A DNA stretch of 64,000 nt from NCBI GenBank assembly GCA_031549115.1, contig JAVBQJ010000071.1, forward strand, positions 1-64,000, written 5' to 3'. Position numbers and translations under genes: made by a program. Of this stretch, positions 25,498 to 33,128 are shown in pieces. The notes below the pieces were generated by a model. That model was not told where the DNA came from. It was given only the letters and a program-made list of their open reading frames with translations, and searched no databases. How positions within the stretch are numbered: position 1 is the first letter of the stretch; each line of letters opens with the position of its first letter. This DNA is from JAVBQJ01 sp031549115 (GTDB taxonomy: Bacteria > Verrucomicrobiota > Lentisphaeria > Victivallales > Victivallaceae).

Positions 25498-26352
25498 CTA
25501 TTTGGTTTTGCCGCGCCATTGCGCCGGGCTGGCGCCGTAGTAACGCCGGAAAGCGCGGGACAGCGCGAAGCCGCAGCTGAAGCCGGTTTTGCGGGCGATG
25601 GTATCGAGTTTGCAATCGGAATATTGCAGCATCCGCGCGGCGGTGTTCATCCGGATCTCCTGCAGCATGGCGCCTGGGGATTTGCCGTAAATGCGGCGCA
25701 CGGCGAGAAAGAGATTGGGGACCGACATGCCGGCCCTGCGGGCGAATTCCCGGAGATTCCAGGGGCGGTCCGGGTTTTCTTCGACCTCCTTGAACAGCAT
25801 GCGGATACGGATCTGCTGCTCCGGGTCGCGGCCGAAGTTGGACAATTCCCGGTGAAGATACATCACCGCGGCGCGACACAGCAAATGCTGCATCACCGCG
25901 TCGCCGCTGCCGTGGATCGCGGTTTCGCTGTACAAGAGCTCCAATACCGATCCGATATTTTCCGCCCATTCGGCCGGGCGCACGAGGCAATCCTGCGGCA
26001 GCCGTTTCTTCCAGCAGGCCGCGGCCGGGATCAGGTGAAACCACAGTATCGCCGCCGCCTCTTCGGCATGGTAGCAGTGCGGTGTTTCCGCTTGCAAGTA
26101 GATGACATTTCCCGCTCCAACCGTGTTGACCCCGGCGATGCCGCTGTCGCAGATCAATGCTCCCCGGGTCACATATAAAATGACATGGTACGGGAAATTG
26201 AAACGGTTGATCCGGTATCCGTCCGTCAGCTCGCTGATGCCGGCGACGTCGATCTCCCGGTCCGGCCACAGCCGGTCCGTCTCCTCTCCGAAAAAGATGA
26301 AACGTTCCCGGCACCCTACCGGAATGCATTGTACCTCGCGGGCATTTTTCAT
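25498..26352 (-). CDS. AraC family transcriptional regulator
   Basis: A 284-residue cytosolic activator. The N-terminal half is a cupin-like sensor (YHVILYVTRGALICDSG, GNVIYLQAETPHCYHAEE) as in sugar-responsive AraC proteins; the C-terminal part has two helix-turn-helix motifs (LREFARRAGMSVPNLFLAVRR and LDTIARKTGFSCGFALSRAFRR, read in pieces) and ends with YYGASPAQWR. The frame opens with TTG at 26400, but those bases are the promoter -35 box, so ATG at 26352 with GGAAG upstream is preferred. It is divergent from the pseudopilin-GH2-lyase cassette and probably controls it. Confidence 0.88.
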   Translation of the reverse strand: MKNAREVQCIPVGCRERFIFFGEETDRLWPDREIDVAGISELTDGYRINRFNFPYHVILYVTRGALICDSGIAGVNTVGAGNVIYLQAETPHCYHAEEAAAILWFHLIPAAACWKKRLPQDCLVRPAEWAENIGSVLELLYSETAIHGSGDAVMQHLLCRAAVMYLHRELSNFGRDPEQQIRIRMLFKEVEENPDRPWNLREFARRAGMSVPNLFLAVRRIYGKSPGAMLQEIRMNTAARMLQYSDCKLDTIARKTGFSCGFALSRAFRRYYGASPAQWRGKTK

Positions 26353-26371
26353 GGTGACTTCCATATCCTTT

Positions 26372-26400
26372 ATGATAACTGAAAAATCCCCGGTTGTCAA
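26372..26400 (-). promoter_or_regulatory. Promoter of the AraC gene
   Basis: On the minus strand TTGACA (26400-26395) and TATCAT (26377-26372) are 17 bases apart. The transcript would start near 26365, shortly before the chosen ATG. Confidence 0.72.
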
Positions 26401-26474
26401 ATCGAAAGTTATGCTTTTCTCGATTTGAACACATGGAATATCGATATTTTATAATTTCGGTTATGCTATTTAGA

Positions 26475-26513
26475 AAATACGCTATTTGTGAAAACGTATT
26501 TCCGCACTATACT
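26475..26513 (+). promoter_or_regulatory. Promoter region and operator of the third pseudopilin cassette
   Basis: AAATACG (26475-26481) and CGTATTT (26495-26501) form an inverted repeat; within it GAAAACGTATTTC (26490-26502) is a near-palindrome with central CG. A likely -35 TTGTGA (26487-26492) and -10 TATACT (26508-26513) lie over it. The rest of the divergent gap 26353-26551 shows nothing further. Confidence 0.55.
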
Positions 26514-26551
26514 TATAAGCAACAACTCACACACTGAAAGGAGTCGATGTC

Positions 26552-27268
26552 ATGAACCGGAAAAATGGGAAAGCTTCCGATTCTCGGAACCGCGGCCGGA
26601 GTTTTACTTTGATAGAACTCCTGGTCGTGATCGCGATCATTGCGATTCTCGCCAGCATGCTGCTGCCGGCCCTGTCCAAGGCGCGGGCGGCGGCGCAGAA
26701 TATCAAATGTGTCAACAACTTCAAGCAGATCGGCCTGGCGGCGGCGATGTACCAGGGCGACAACAAAGACACGCTGGCGACCGGAAGGAATGGATTCTAT
26801 GGCGGCACCGGCGAATGGGCCGGGCGTTTTCAGGGTTGGTGGCTGGATCTGGCGGTGACCGGATATCTGCCGGACGATTACGCCTATGACTGGTTCAGTG
26901 CCATCAACACGTTGGGCCACAAAGCCCTGGCTTGCCCGGTCATGGTCAACAGCGGCGAGCGCTACAACTACGGCATCAACGAACTGCTGACCGGAGAATA
27001 CTGCGGGTCGTTCCTGTATGGACGTACAAACTACGGAATGGCGACCGGCTTCGAAAATCCGTCGGGGCGCGCTTATCTGCTGGAGCCGACCGCCCGCGGC
27101 GACGGCATGTACATTTATACCACATTGGACACCGGCCGGGCGGTGGAGCGCGACCGTCACGGCAACTCCAGCAATGTGCTCTTCCTCGACGGCCATGCGG
27201 AGAGCATCCGTAAGGACGCGTTGAAAGATAGCCGCATCGAATTCCCCTGGAACGAAGCCACCGAATAA
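26552..27268 (+). CDS. Pseudopilin-like protein with H-X9-DG motif
   Basis: A 238-residue pilin-like protein. A rather long basic leader of about 16 residues (NRKNGKASDSRNRGRS) precedes FTLIELLVVIAIIAIL and SKARAAAQNIKC; HGNSSNVLFLDG near the C-terminus is an exact H-X9-DG motif. AAAGGAG lies upstream of the ATG. It is the first gene of a cassette with a GH2 enzyme (starting four bases after its stop) and a pectate-lyase-like protein, the third pseudopilin-glycosidase pairing in the window. Its filament role is presumed from the N-terminus only. Confidence 0.88.
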   Translation: MNRKNGKASDSRNRGRSFTLIELLVVIAIIAILASMLLPALSKARAAAQNIKCVNNFKQIGLAAAMYQGDNKDTLATGRNGFYGGTGEWAGRFQGWWLDLAVTGYLPDDYAYDWFSAINTLGHKALACPVMVNSGERYNYGINELLTGEYCGSFLYGRTNYGMATGFENPSGRAYLLEPTARGDGMYIYTTLDTGRAVERDRHGNSSNVLFLDGHAESIRKDALKDSRIEFPWNEATE

Positions 27269-27272
27269 CCGG

Positions 27273-29210
27273 ATGAATTGCCTGATTATGGAAGAGCATA
27301 CTTTGATCCCGCGCCCGGAATATCCGCGTCCGCGTTTCGTCCGCCACCTGCCGTGGCAAAATCTCAATGGCCGCTGGCGCTTCGCCTTCGATCCCGGCAA
27401 AAGCGCCGCCGCCCGGGGGCTGGCCCGGAATCCCGAGCTTTACGACCGGGAAATTCTGGTGCCGTTCTGCCCGGAGAGCCGGTGTTCCACCATCGAATGC
27501 ACCGACTTCATCGAAGCCTGCGCCTATTGCCGCGAATTCGAGATTCCGGCCTCCTGGGCGGAATACCGGATTCTGTTACACTTCGACGCGGTGGATTACC
27601 GCTGCCGGGTCTATGTGGACGGCGTCGAAGTCGGCGGCCATGCCGGCGGCGGCACCGGTTTCGAGTTCGAACTGGATATCGTTCCGGGCAAACACCTGCT
27701 GGCGGTGCTGGTCGCCGATGAGGTGCGTTCGGGGCGGCAGGGGGCGGGCAAACAATGCGCCTCCTATGCTTCCTTCGGATGCGACTACACCCGGGTCACC
27801 GGCATCTGGCGCACGGTCTGGCTCGAAACGGTCGCCGACGGCGCGCTCAGAAGCTGCGGGATTGTCCCCAATATCGATACCGGATGCGTGCTGCTGACGC
27901 CGGAATATTACCGCGCCCGTTCCACCGACCGGCTGCAGGCGGCGGTGCTGGACGGTGGCGTGGTCGTCGCCGAGGCGGAGTACGCGGTGGCGGCGGGAAT
28001 GCCGCTGTCCATGGCAATTCCGGCTCCGGTGAAGTTGTGGAGTCCGGAGTCGCCGTTCCGCTATGAACTGCGGCTGCGAATCGAGCGTGACGGCGCCGTC
28101 GTCGACGAGGTGTCCGGCTATTTCGGCATGCGCAAAATCCATTGCGAAAACGGCGTGTTCCATCTCAACAACCGGCCGTTTTTCGCCCGGCTGGTGCTGG
28201 ATCAGGGGTATGATCCGGAGGGCCTCTGGACGGCGCCCTCCGATGCGGCTTTCGAGGATATGATCCGGAAAGCCAAAGCGCTCGGCTTCAACGGCGCCCG
28301 GCTGCACCAGAAGTTGTTCGAAGACCGCTATCTGGATTGGGCCGACCGGCTCGGCTTCGTGGTCTGGAGTGAATATCCGAGCTGGGGGCTGGATTTGCAC
28401 GCCGCCGAAGCGCGGGAAAACTTTCTGCGCGAATGGCGCGAGGCGGTGGCGGAGCGGGTGAATCATCCGTCGGTGATCGCGTGGGTGCCGTTCAACGAAA
28501 CCTTTCTCTTTCCCACTCCCGAGGGCAAGATGCGGGCGTTTCCGGATCCGGAGGCGCTGGCGGCATACCGGAACTTCATCACCGAAGTCTACGATCTGAC
28601 CCGGCAGCTGGATCCGAGTCGCCCGGTGTGCGACGCGAGCGGCTGGTATCATGTCAAAACCGACTTGTGGGCGGTGCACCTGTACCGCCCCGACGCGGCC
28701 GCGCTGCGTACCGCCTTGCGGGATGACGCCCCCTTTGTGATGGTGCCGGAATACGAAGCGCCGTACGGCGGCCAGCCGTTTTTCGTCGACGAATGGGGCG
28801 GCTTCCGCTTCGTCGCCGATCCGGCGCGGCAATCGGCCTCCAATGCCTGGGGGTACGGCACCGATCCGGAGACGCGGGAGGAGCTGCTCGCCAAAATCGC
28901 CGAACAGCTTGATGTCCTGTTGGAAACGCCGGGACTTCAGGGCTATTGTTATACCCAGTTGACCGATATTGAGCAGGAGGAAAACGGACTCCTGACTCCC
29001 GAACGCGAACCGAAGGCGCCGTTTGCCGACTTTTACCGGCTGTTCAGCCGGCAACCGAAAGATTTTTGCTATGAAACGAATGCCGCTTCTGATTTTCATG
29101 ATTCTGATTTTGCATGCCGCCATCGGCGGGACCGAGCCGATGATTCCGCGTCTGGACTGGGAGCCGCGCTCCGATTGGGTGAGCGTCAAAACGCCGAAAA
29201 CCTGGCATAA
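27273..29210 (+). CDS. Glycoside hydrolase family 2 protein (beta-galactosidase/glucuronidase type)
   Basis: A 645-residue protein without signal peptide. It has the GH2 order: sugar-binding jelly roll (PWQNLNGRWRFAFDPG, RVTGIWRTVWLE), an immunoglobulin-like domain, and a TIM barrel with GFNGARLHQK, the acid/base motif WVPFNETF (Glu about 407) and the nucleophile motif FFVDEWGG (Glu about 507). The substrate is not determinable. ATG at 27288 is an alternative start; neither has a clear ribosome site. The last 45 residues are odd: homology seems to stop near YRLFSRQPKD, after which the frame overlaps the next gene by 140 bases out of phase. A one-base shift would instead end it at the TGA of an ATGA overlap at 29071. 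Confidence 0.86.
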   Translation: MNCLIMEEHTLIPRPEYPRPRFVRHLPWQNLNGRWRFAFDPGKSAAARGLARNPELYDREILVPFCPESRCSTIECTDFIEACAYCREFEIPASWAEYRILLHFDAVDYRCRVYVDGVEVGGHAGGGTGFEFELDIVPGKHLLAVLVADEVRSGRQGAGKQCASYASFGCDYTRVTGIWRTVWLETVADGALRSCGIVPNIDTGCVLLTPEYYRARSTDRLQAAVLDGGVVVAEAEYAVAAGMPLSMAIPAPVKLWSPESPFRYELRLRIERDGAVVDEVSGYFGMRKIHCENGVFHLNNRPFFARLVLDQGYDPEGLWTAPSDAAFEDMIRKAKALGFNGARLHQKLFEDRYLDWADRLGFVVWSEYPSWGLDLHAAEARENFLREWREAVAERVNHPSVIAWVPFNETFLFPTPEGKMRAFPDPEALAAYRNFITEVYDLTRQLDPSRPVCDASGWYHVKTDLWAVHLYRPDAAALRTALRDDAPFVMVPEYEAPYGGQPFFVDEWGGFRFVADPARQSASNAWGYGTDPETREELLAKIAEQLDVLLETPGLQGYCYTQLTDIEQEENGLLTPEREPKAPFADFYRLFSRQPKDFCYETNAASDFHDSDFACRHRRDRADDSASGLGAALRLGERQNAENLA

Positions 29211-31398
29211 CCTGATCGCCGCCGGTGACGGTGTTGCCGACGATACCGCCGGCTTGCAGATGACGATCGCCATGGCGGCGCCGCAGGGGGGCACCGTTTA
29301 CCTGCCGCCGGGGCGCTACCGGATTACCGATACGCTGCTGGTCGGGACGCTCCAGGAAAGCTCTGCCACGCGCCCGGAAGGTTTTTCGCTGATCGGCCAC
29401 GGCCGCGATACCGTAATCGTCTGGGACGGTCCCGACGATGTGCCGATGGTGCGGTTGCTCGGAATCAGTGTGTCGCGGATCGTCGGAGTGACCTTCGACG
29501 CCGGCAACCGGGCGTCGAGCGTGCTGGAAATGGGGGGACCCGGTTTTCAGGCGCACAATCTGTTCCGGCATTGCGCGTTTTTGAACGCGAAGTTCGCCGG
29601 GATCGATACCGGGCGCAAGCGTATGAACACGGCGTGCACCGAGCAACGGATCGACAACTGCCTGTTCGTCAATTGCGGGCGCGGCGTCAGCCTCGGCGAC
29701 TTCAACGATTACGACTGCGTGATCGAGGGGAGCGAATTCCGCGACTGCGATTACGGCGTGTGGACGTTCAAAGGGAACTTCTATTGCCGCGACAGCCACT
29801 TCGAACGCAGCCGCGAGGCGGACTTCCGGATCGAATCGGAACACACCAGCACCATCCGGCGCTGCACCTCGACGGGCTCCAACCGCTTTCTGATCCAGCG
29901 TTCGCCACACTGTGGTACGGTAATTCAGGATTGCCGGGTGGCCGATTGGAAAGCCGCCGACGGCGCGATCCTGCAGAATATCGTCCCGGCGATGATTTTC
30001 GACAGTGTTTTCTCCGGCGCCGGACCGGTGATCCGCTTCATTCACACCGACAGCGAGTCGTTGGTCGGCTGCAATAAAGGGGAGAATTCCAAGTACTTCA
30101 AGTTGATTTCCAGCGGCAACCGGATTGAAAACGCGCGTCCGTATCAGGCGGAGGCGGAGGTGCGGGTCTACGATATCCCGGTGACCGGTGATATGCCGGA
30201 TTCCGGCCTCTCTGCGGCCACTTCGTTCCTGAAGACCCGCGCGGTTCACGGCGTCTGGAGTCCGGAAGCGCGCACCGCGGCAATTCCGGGAAAAATCTTC
30301 GACGTCAAGCGCGATTTCGGCGCCAAAGGCGGCGAGTACGACGACACCGAGGCGTTCCGCCAGGCGATCGCCGTCGCGAAAGCACACGGCAACGGTGCAT
30401 TCGTCTACATGCCGCCGGGGCATTACACGGTGCGCGAAACCCTGAAGCTGGACGGCGACAACTATTACTTCGGCGGCAGCGGCGTCCGGTCGATCCTGTC
30501 GTGGTACGGTGCGGAAAACGGCACGCTGCTGCATGTGGATGCGCCGAAGCGGCTGGGGCTGGAGGGCTTCGAAACCATGCGGCTGGGCGGTCGCAAGGAC
30601 GGCATCGACATCCTCCATACCGGAGGCGGCTCGGAGGAGTCGTTCACGACCTACGACACGGTCCGGGTGTTCGGTTTCCTGACGCCGCAGCCGCTGGTGC
30701 GGGGGCTGCGTTTCCGCAATCTCGGCGCCAACGACCGGGTGGTGTCGAAAGGAACCTTCGGCAATTTGCACTTCATCGATTCGCAGGCGGCGGAAATCCT
30801 GTTCAACAACCATTACGAAGGCGTGATATTGGTCGAGGGCAAAAATCCGGAACGCACCGGTCTATTGGCATTTCAGTTCGCGCTGCTGGAGCTGTGCGAT
30901 CCGTGTCTGTGGATCAAGGACAACAATTCGCTGGTGATGACCGACTTTTACAATGAGCAGAGTACGTCGCTGTACCGCTTCGAGGGCAATGGCTCGCCGG
31001 AGCGCGGGCGGATTTCGCTCGGCTCGATCAAGGTGGAAGCGGTGCCGCGTTACGTCGAGGGATTCCAGGGCGAGATCACGCTCGGGACACCGCAGTATTA
31101 CCAAAACAGCCTTCATGGACGCAGCCGCTTCGACAACGACGAAGCCTCCGACGTCGATTACCTGGAGTTGGGCGGCTATTACTTCGTCCACAGTCTGGAT
31201 TGGAACCGCCACCCCGGATTCCGGGCGCGCTTCCTCGGGACGGGAGGCGGGCCCGACAAAGATACCACGGCAGAGGAATTTCTGCGGCGCTATACGGATT
31301 CCATCGATCCCGAAGCATTGGAGCAGGCGGCGCGTTTCTTCCACGACATGCGCCGGGTCGGGGAATTGGATCTGCGTCTGAATTTCCCCGGTATCTGA
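29071..31398 (+). CDS. Secreted pectate-lyase-like beta-helix protein with two repeats
   Basis: A 775-residue exported protein. The signal peptide is MKRMPLLIFMILILHAAIGG, cleaved near residue 20. Two tandem right-handed beta-helix modules follow, each opening with the pectate-lyase-3 pattern: VKTPKTWHNLIAAGDGVADDTAG with GGTVYLPPGRYRI (about 30-85) and VKRDFGAKGGEYDDTEAFRQ with GAFVYMPPGHYTV (about 410-455), as read in parts. Short Asn/Asp/Gly-rich coil repeats fill the rest. Such proteins bind or cleave acidic or plant-type polysaccharides; catalytic residues were not identified. A frame opens earlier at 29023, but the signal peptide fixes 29071. It ends the cassette begun at 26552. Confidence 0.85.
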   Translation: MKRMPLLIFMILILHAAIGGTEPMIPRLDWEPRSDWVSVKTPKTWHNLIAAGDGVADDTAGLQMTIAMAAPQGGTVYLPPGRYRITDTLLVGTLQESSATRPEGFSLIGHGRDTVIVWDGPDDVPMVRLLGISVSRIVGVTFDAGNRASSVLEMGGPGFQAHNLFRHCAFLNAKFAGIDTGRKRMNTACTEQRIDNCLFVNCGRGVSLGDFNDYDCVIEGSEFRDCDYGVWTFKGNFYCRDSHFERSREADFRIESEHTSTIRRCTSTGSNRFLIQRSPHCGTVIQDCRVADWKAADGAILQNIVPAMIFDSVFSGAGPVIRFIHTDSESLVGCNKGENSKYFKLISSGNRIENARPYQAEAEVRVYDIPVTGDMPDSGLSAATSFLKTRAVHGVWSPEARTAAIPGKIFDVKRDFGAKGGEYDDTEAFRQAIAVAKAHGNGAFVYMPPGHYTVRETLKLDGDNYYFGGSGVRSILSWYGAENGTLLHVDAPKRLGLEGFETMRLGGRKDGIDILHTGGGSEESFTTYDTVRVFGFLTPQPLVRGLRFRNLGANDRVVSKGTFGNLHFIDSQAAEILFNNHYEGVILVEGKNPERTGLLAFQFALLELCDPCLWIKDNNSLVMTDFYNEQSTSLYRFEGNGSPERGRISLGSIKVEAVPRYVEGFQGEITLGTPQYYQNSLHGRSRFDNDEASDVDYLELGGYYFVHSLDWNRHPGFRARFLGTGGGPDKDTTAEEFLRRYTDSIDPEALEQAARFFHDMRRVGELDLRLNFPGI

Positions 31399-31439
31399 GG
31401 AGTGGAGGGGGGAATGTGGTGATTATGCTAGTGGATGCG

Positions 31440-31935
31440 GGACCAAGTCCCGACAACCGCGGGGGCCTGGCCCCCATTCCCCCGGATCGCTCGGCCGCTC
31501 GGCTTCACGTATTTGCCGCCAATTGGCGGCAAATACTCTGTTCGCTGTTCACTCCCTGCCGGTCGTTCGGGCGCGACCCCCTCAGCGCGCGAAAGCGCGC
31601 CGTTCGCCGGGGGAGGCTCCGTGCCGTGCTCCTTGGCGTCTGCTTCGCGCCGCCAATTCCTAACGGCACGGTCGCGCCTGACCGGCGCTCCCCCGTGCGC
31701 GATCGCAGGTTGATGGTTGGCGTCAGGCGTGTGAATCATGTCGAGTCCACATCCACGGCACACCGGCCGTTGGGGGCGCGCCACGGACAGCGGTATGGCA
31801 CGCCATATCGCCGCGTCCTTTGCGTCTTTTGCGTCATTTTCCATGCGCACGCTAGCCCAACCGGCATTCGCAGCAGAGGTGCAGGGTCCTGTGACCCTGC
31901 CGGGGGGCATGGGGCCGAGGAGCCCCCACATTAAA
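31440..31935 (+). repeat. Structured intergenic repeat, family A copy 3 (long form)
   Basis: Non-coding stretch of about 500 bases closely matching the reverse complement of 57660-58137. Helices in order: GGGGGCC/GGCCCCC (31460), the perfect hairpin TATTTGCCGCC/GGCGGCAAATA (31510-31535), a CCCCC...GGGGG clamp enclosing GCGCGC-GAAA-GCGCGC (31578-31615, a GNRA loop), an outer CCGTGCCGT/ACGGCACGG stem (31619-31672) enclosing TTGGCG/CGCCAA, then three TTTGCGTC-like units (31818-31842) and a terminal CAGGGTC/GACCCTG hairpin. Conserved short frames inside are explained by nucleotide conservation. The 3' end touches the CDF transporter gene. Confidence 0.78.
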
Positions 31936-33100
31936 CGTAGGAGCTTTCCACCTCGATATGTGCCCGGAGACGCGGATCGGCGCGATGCAGTTCCGCCATG
32001 ATGCGGCGTTGGATTTCCCGGTGTTCGAGGGGATAATCGCGCGGCACCACGACATCGAATGCCACGCGGATTTCCCGTTCCGACCGGCTGGCGATCCGGA
32101 AATCGTGGATTTGCAGAAACGGGTCGATTTTGCCGACGATATCCTCTGCGAGGCCGGTCAGCCGCCGTGTTTCCGGATCGCTCGGGTCGATCGGGTCATA
32201 GTGCAGCGTCAGGTGCATATGCAGCTCCTGGCCGATCGATTTTTCTGCCCGGTCGAGCACATTGTGCAGCGAAAACGGGTCGTTGCGGTAATCGGCCACC
32301 GCGTGGGCGCTGGCGATATAGCGGTTTGGTCCGTAGTTGTTGATGATGATATCGTGGACGCCGAGAATTTCCGGCACCGCCAGCAAACGCTGGCGCAGCT
32401 TCTGCACCAGTTCGGCATCGGGACGCGTTCCCAGCAGCGGGCTGACCGTGTCCCGGATGATTTTCACGCCGCCGTAGATCACGAAACCGCCGACCAGGAA
32501 TCCGAACCAGCCATCCAGGGGGAAGGGGGTCAACGGCGCCAGCGCCAACGATAAAATCGTCAGCGACGTCACCAGCACATCGGACAAGCTGTCGAATGCC
32601 GCCGCCCGCACCGCCTCGGAGTCGATCAAACGGCCGATATAGCGGTTGTAGCCGTACATCCACAGCTTCAGCGCCAGCGAGGCGATCAGGATTGTCAAGG
32701 CAAGCCAACTGAAGAAGACCGGTTGCGGATCCCGGACCCGCTCCAGCGAACTGCGCAGGAACTGCAACCCGACCGCGACGATCAGAAATGCCACCGCCAG
32801 TCCGGCGATGTATTCCATCCGTCCGTGACCGAACGGATGATCCTCGTCCGGCGGCCGTTCCGACATCCGGAAGCCCGCCAGCGTGACAATGGAGCTGGCT
32901 GCGTCGGAAAGGTTGTTGAAGGCATCCGCGGCAACGGCGATGCTGTTGGCTGTCAGCGCAATAAACAGCTTGACCGCGAAGAGAGCGAAGTTGCAGACGA
33001 TGCCGAGTGCTCCGGCCAGAGTCCCGTACGCACCGCGGACCTTGGCGTCCTGCGTCCGGGTGTGGTCGCGAATAAAGAGCCGGACCAATAAGCGAATCAT
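31931..33100 (-). CDS. Cation diffusion facilitator family transporter
   Basis: A 389-residue inner-membrane antiporter for divalent metals (Zn, Mn, Fe or Cd). About six membrane helices precede a cytosolic C-terminal domain of unusual length (roughly 210-389). Family motifs: DAFNNLSDAASS in helix 2 (59-70), the loop HPFGHGRMEY (88-97) and DSLSDV in helix 5. The first motif has Asp59 and Asp66 around the usual metal site. The frame opens at 33382, but GGAGG before ATG at 33100 and homology support the shorter form. It follows parC by 28 bases in the same direction and may be read from the parE promoter. Confidence 0.9.
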   Translation of the reverse strand: MIRLLVRLFIRDHTRTQDAKVRGAYGTLAGALGIVCNFALFAVKLFIALTANSIAVAADAFNNLSDAASSIVTLAGFRMSERPPDEDHPFGHGRMEYIAGLAVAFLIVAVGLQFLRSSLERVRDPQPVFFSWLALTILIASLALKLWMYGYNRYIGRLIDSEAVRAAAFDSLSDVLVTSLTILSLALAPLTPFPLDGWFGFLVGGFVIYGGVKIIRDTVSPLLGTRPDAELVQKLRQRLLAVPEILGVHDIIINNYGPNRYIASAHAVADYRNDPFSLHNVLDRAEKSIGQELHMHLTLHYDPIDPSDPETRRLTGLAEDIVGKIDPFLQIHDFRIASRSEREIRVAFDVVVPRDYPLEHREIQRRIMAELHRADPRLRAHIEVESSYV

Positions 33101-33128
33101 TTTTCGCCTCCGTAAATTATGGCAGCGC

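Noticed and set aside
31428..32001. Similar short frames in repeat A copies 3 and 4 (for example beginning MSSPHPRHTGRW)
   Set aside because: Similarity follows from nucleotide identity of the repeats; paired substitutions in helices and length changes break frames, as expected for non-coding elements.
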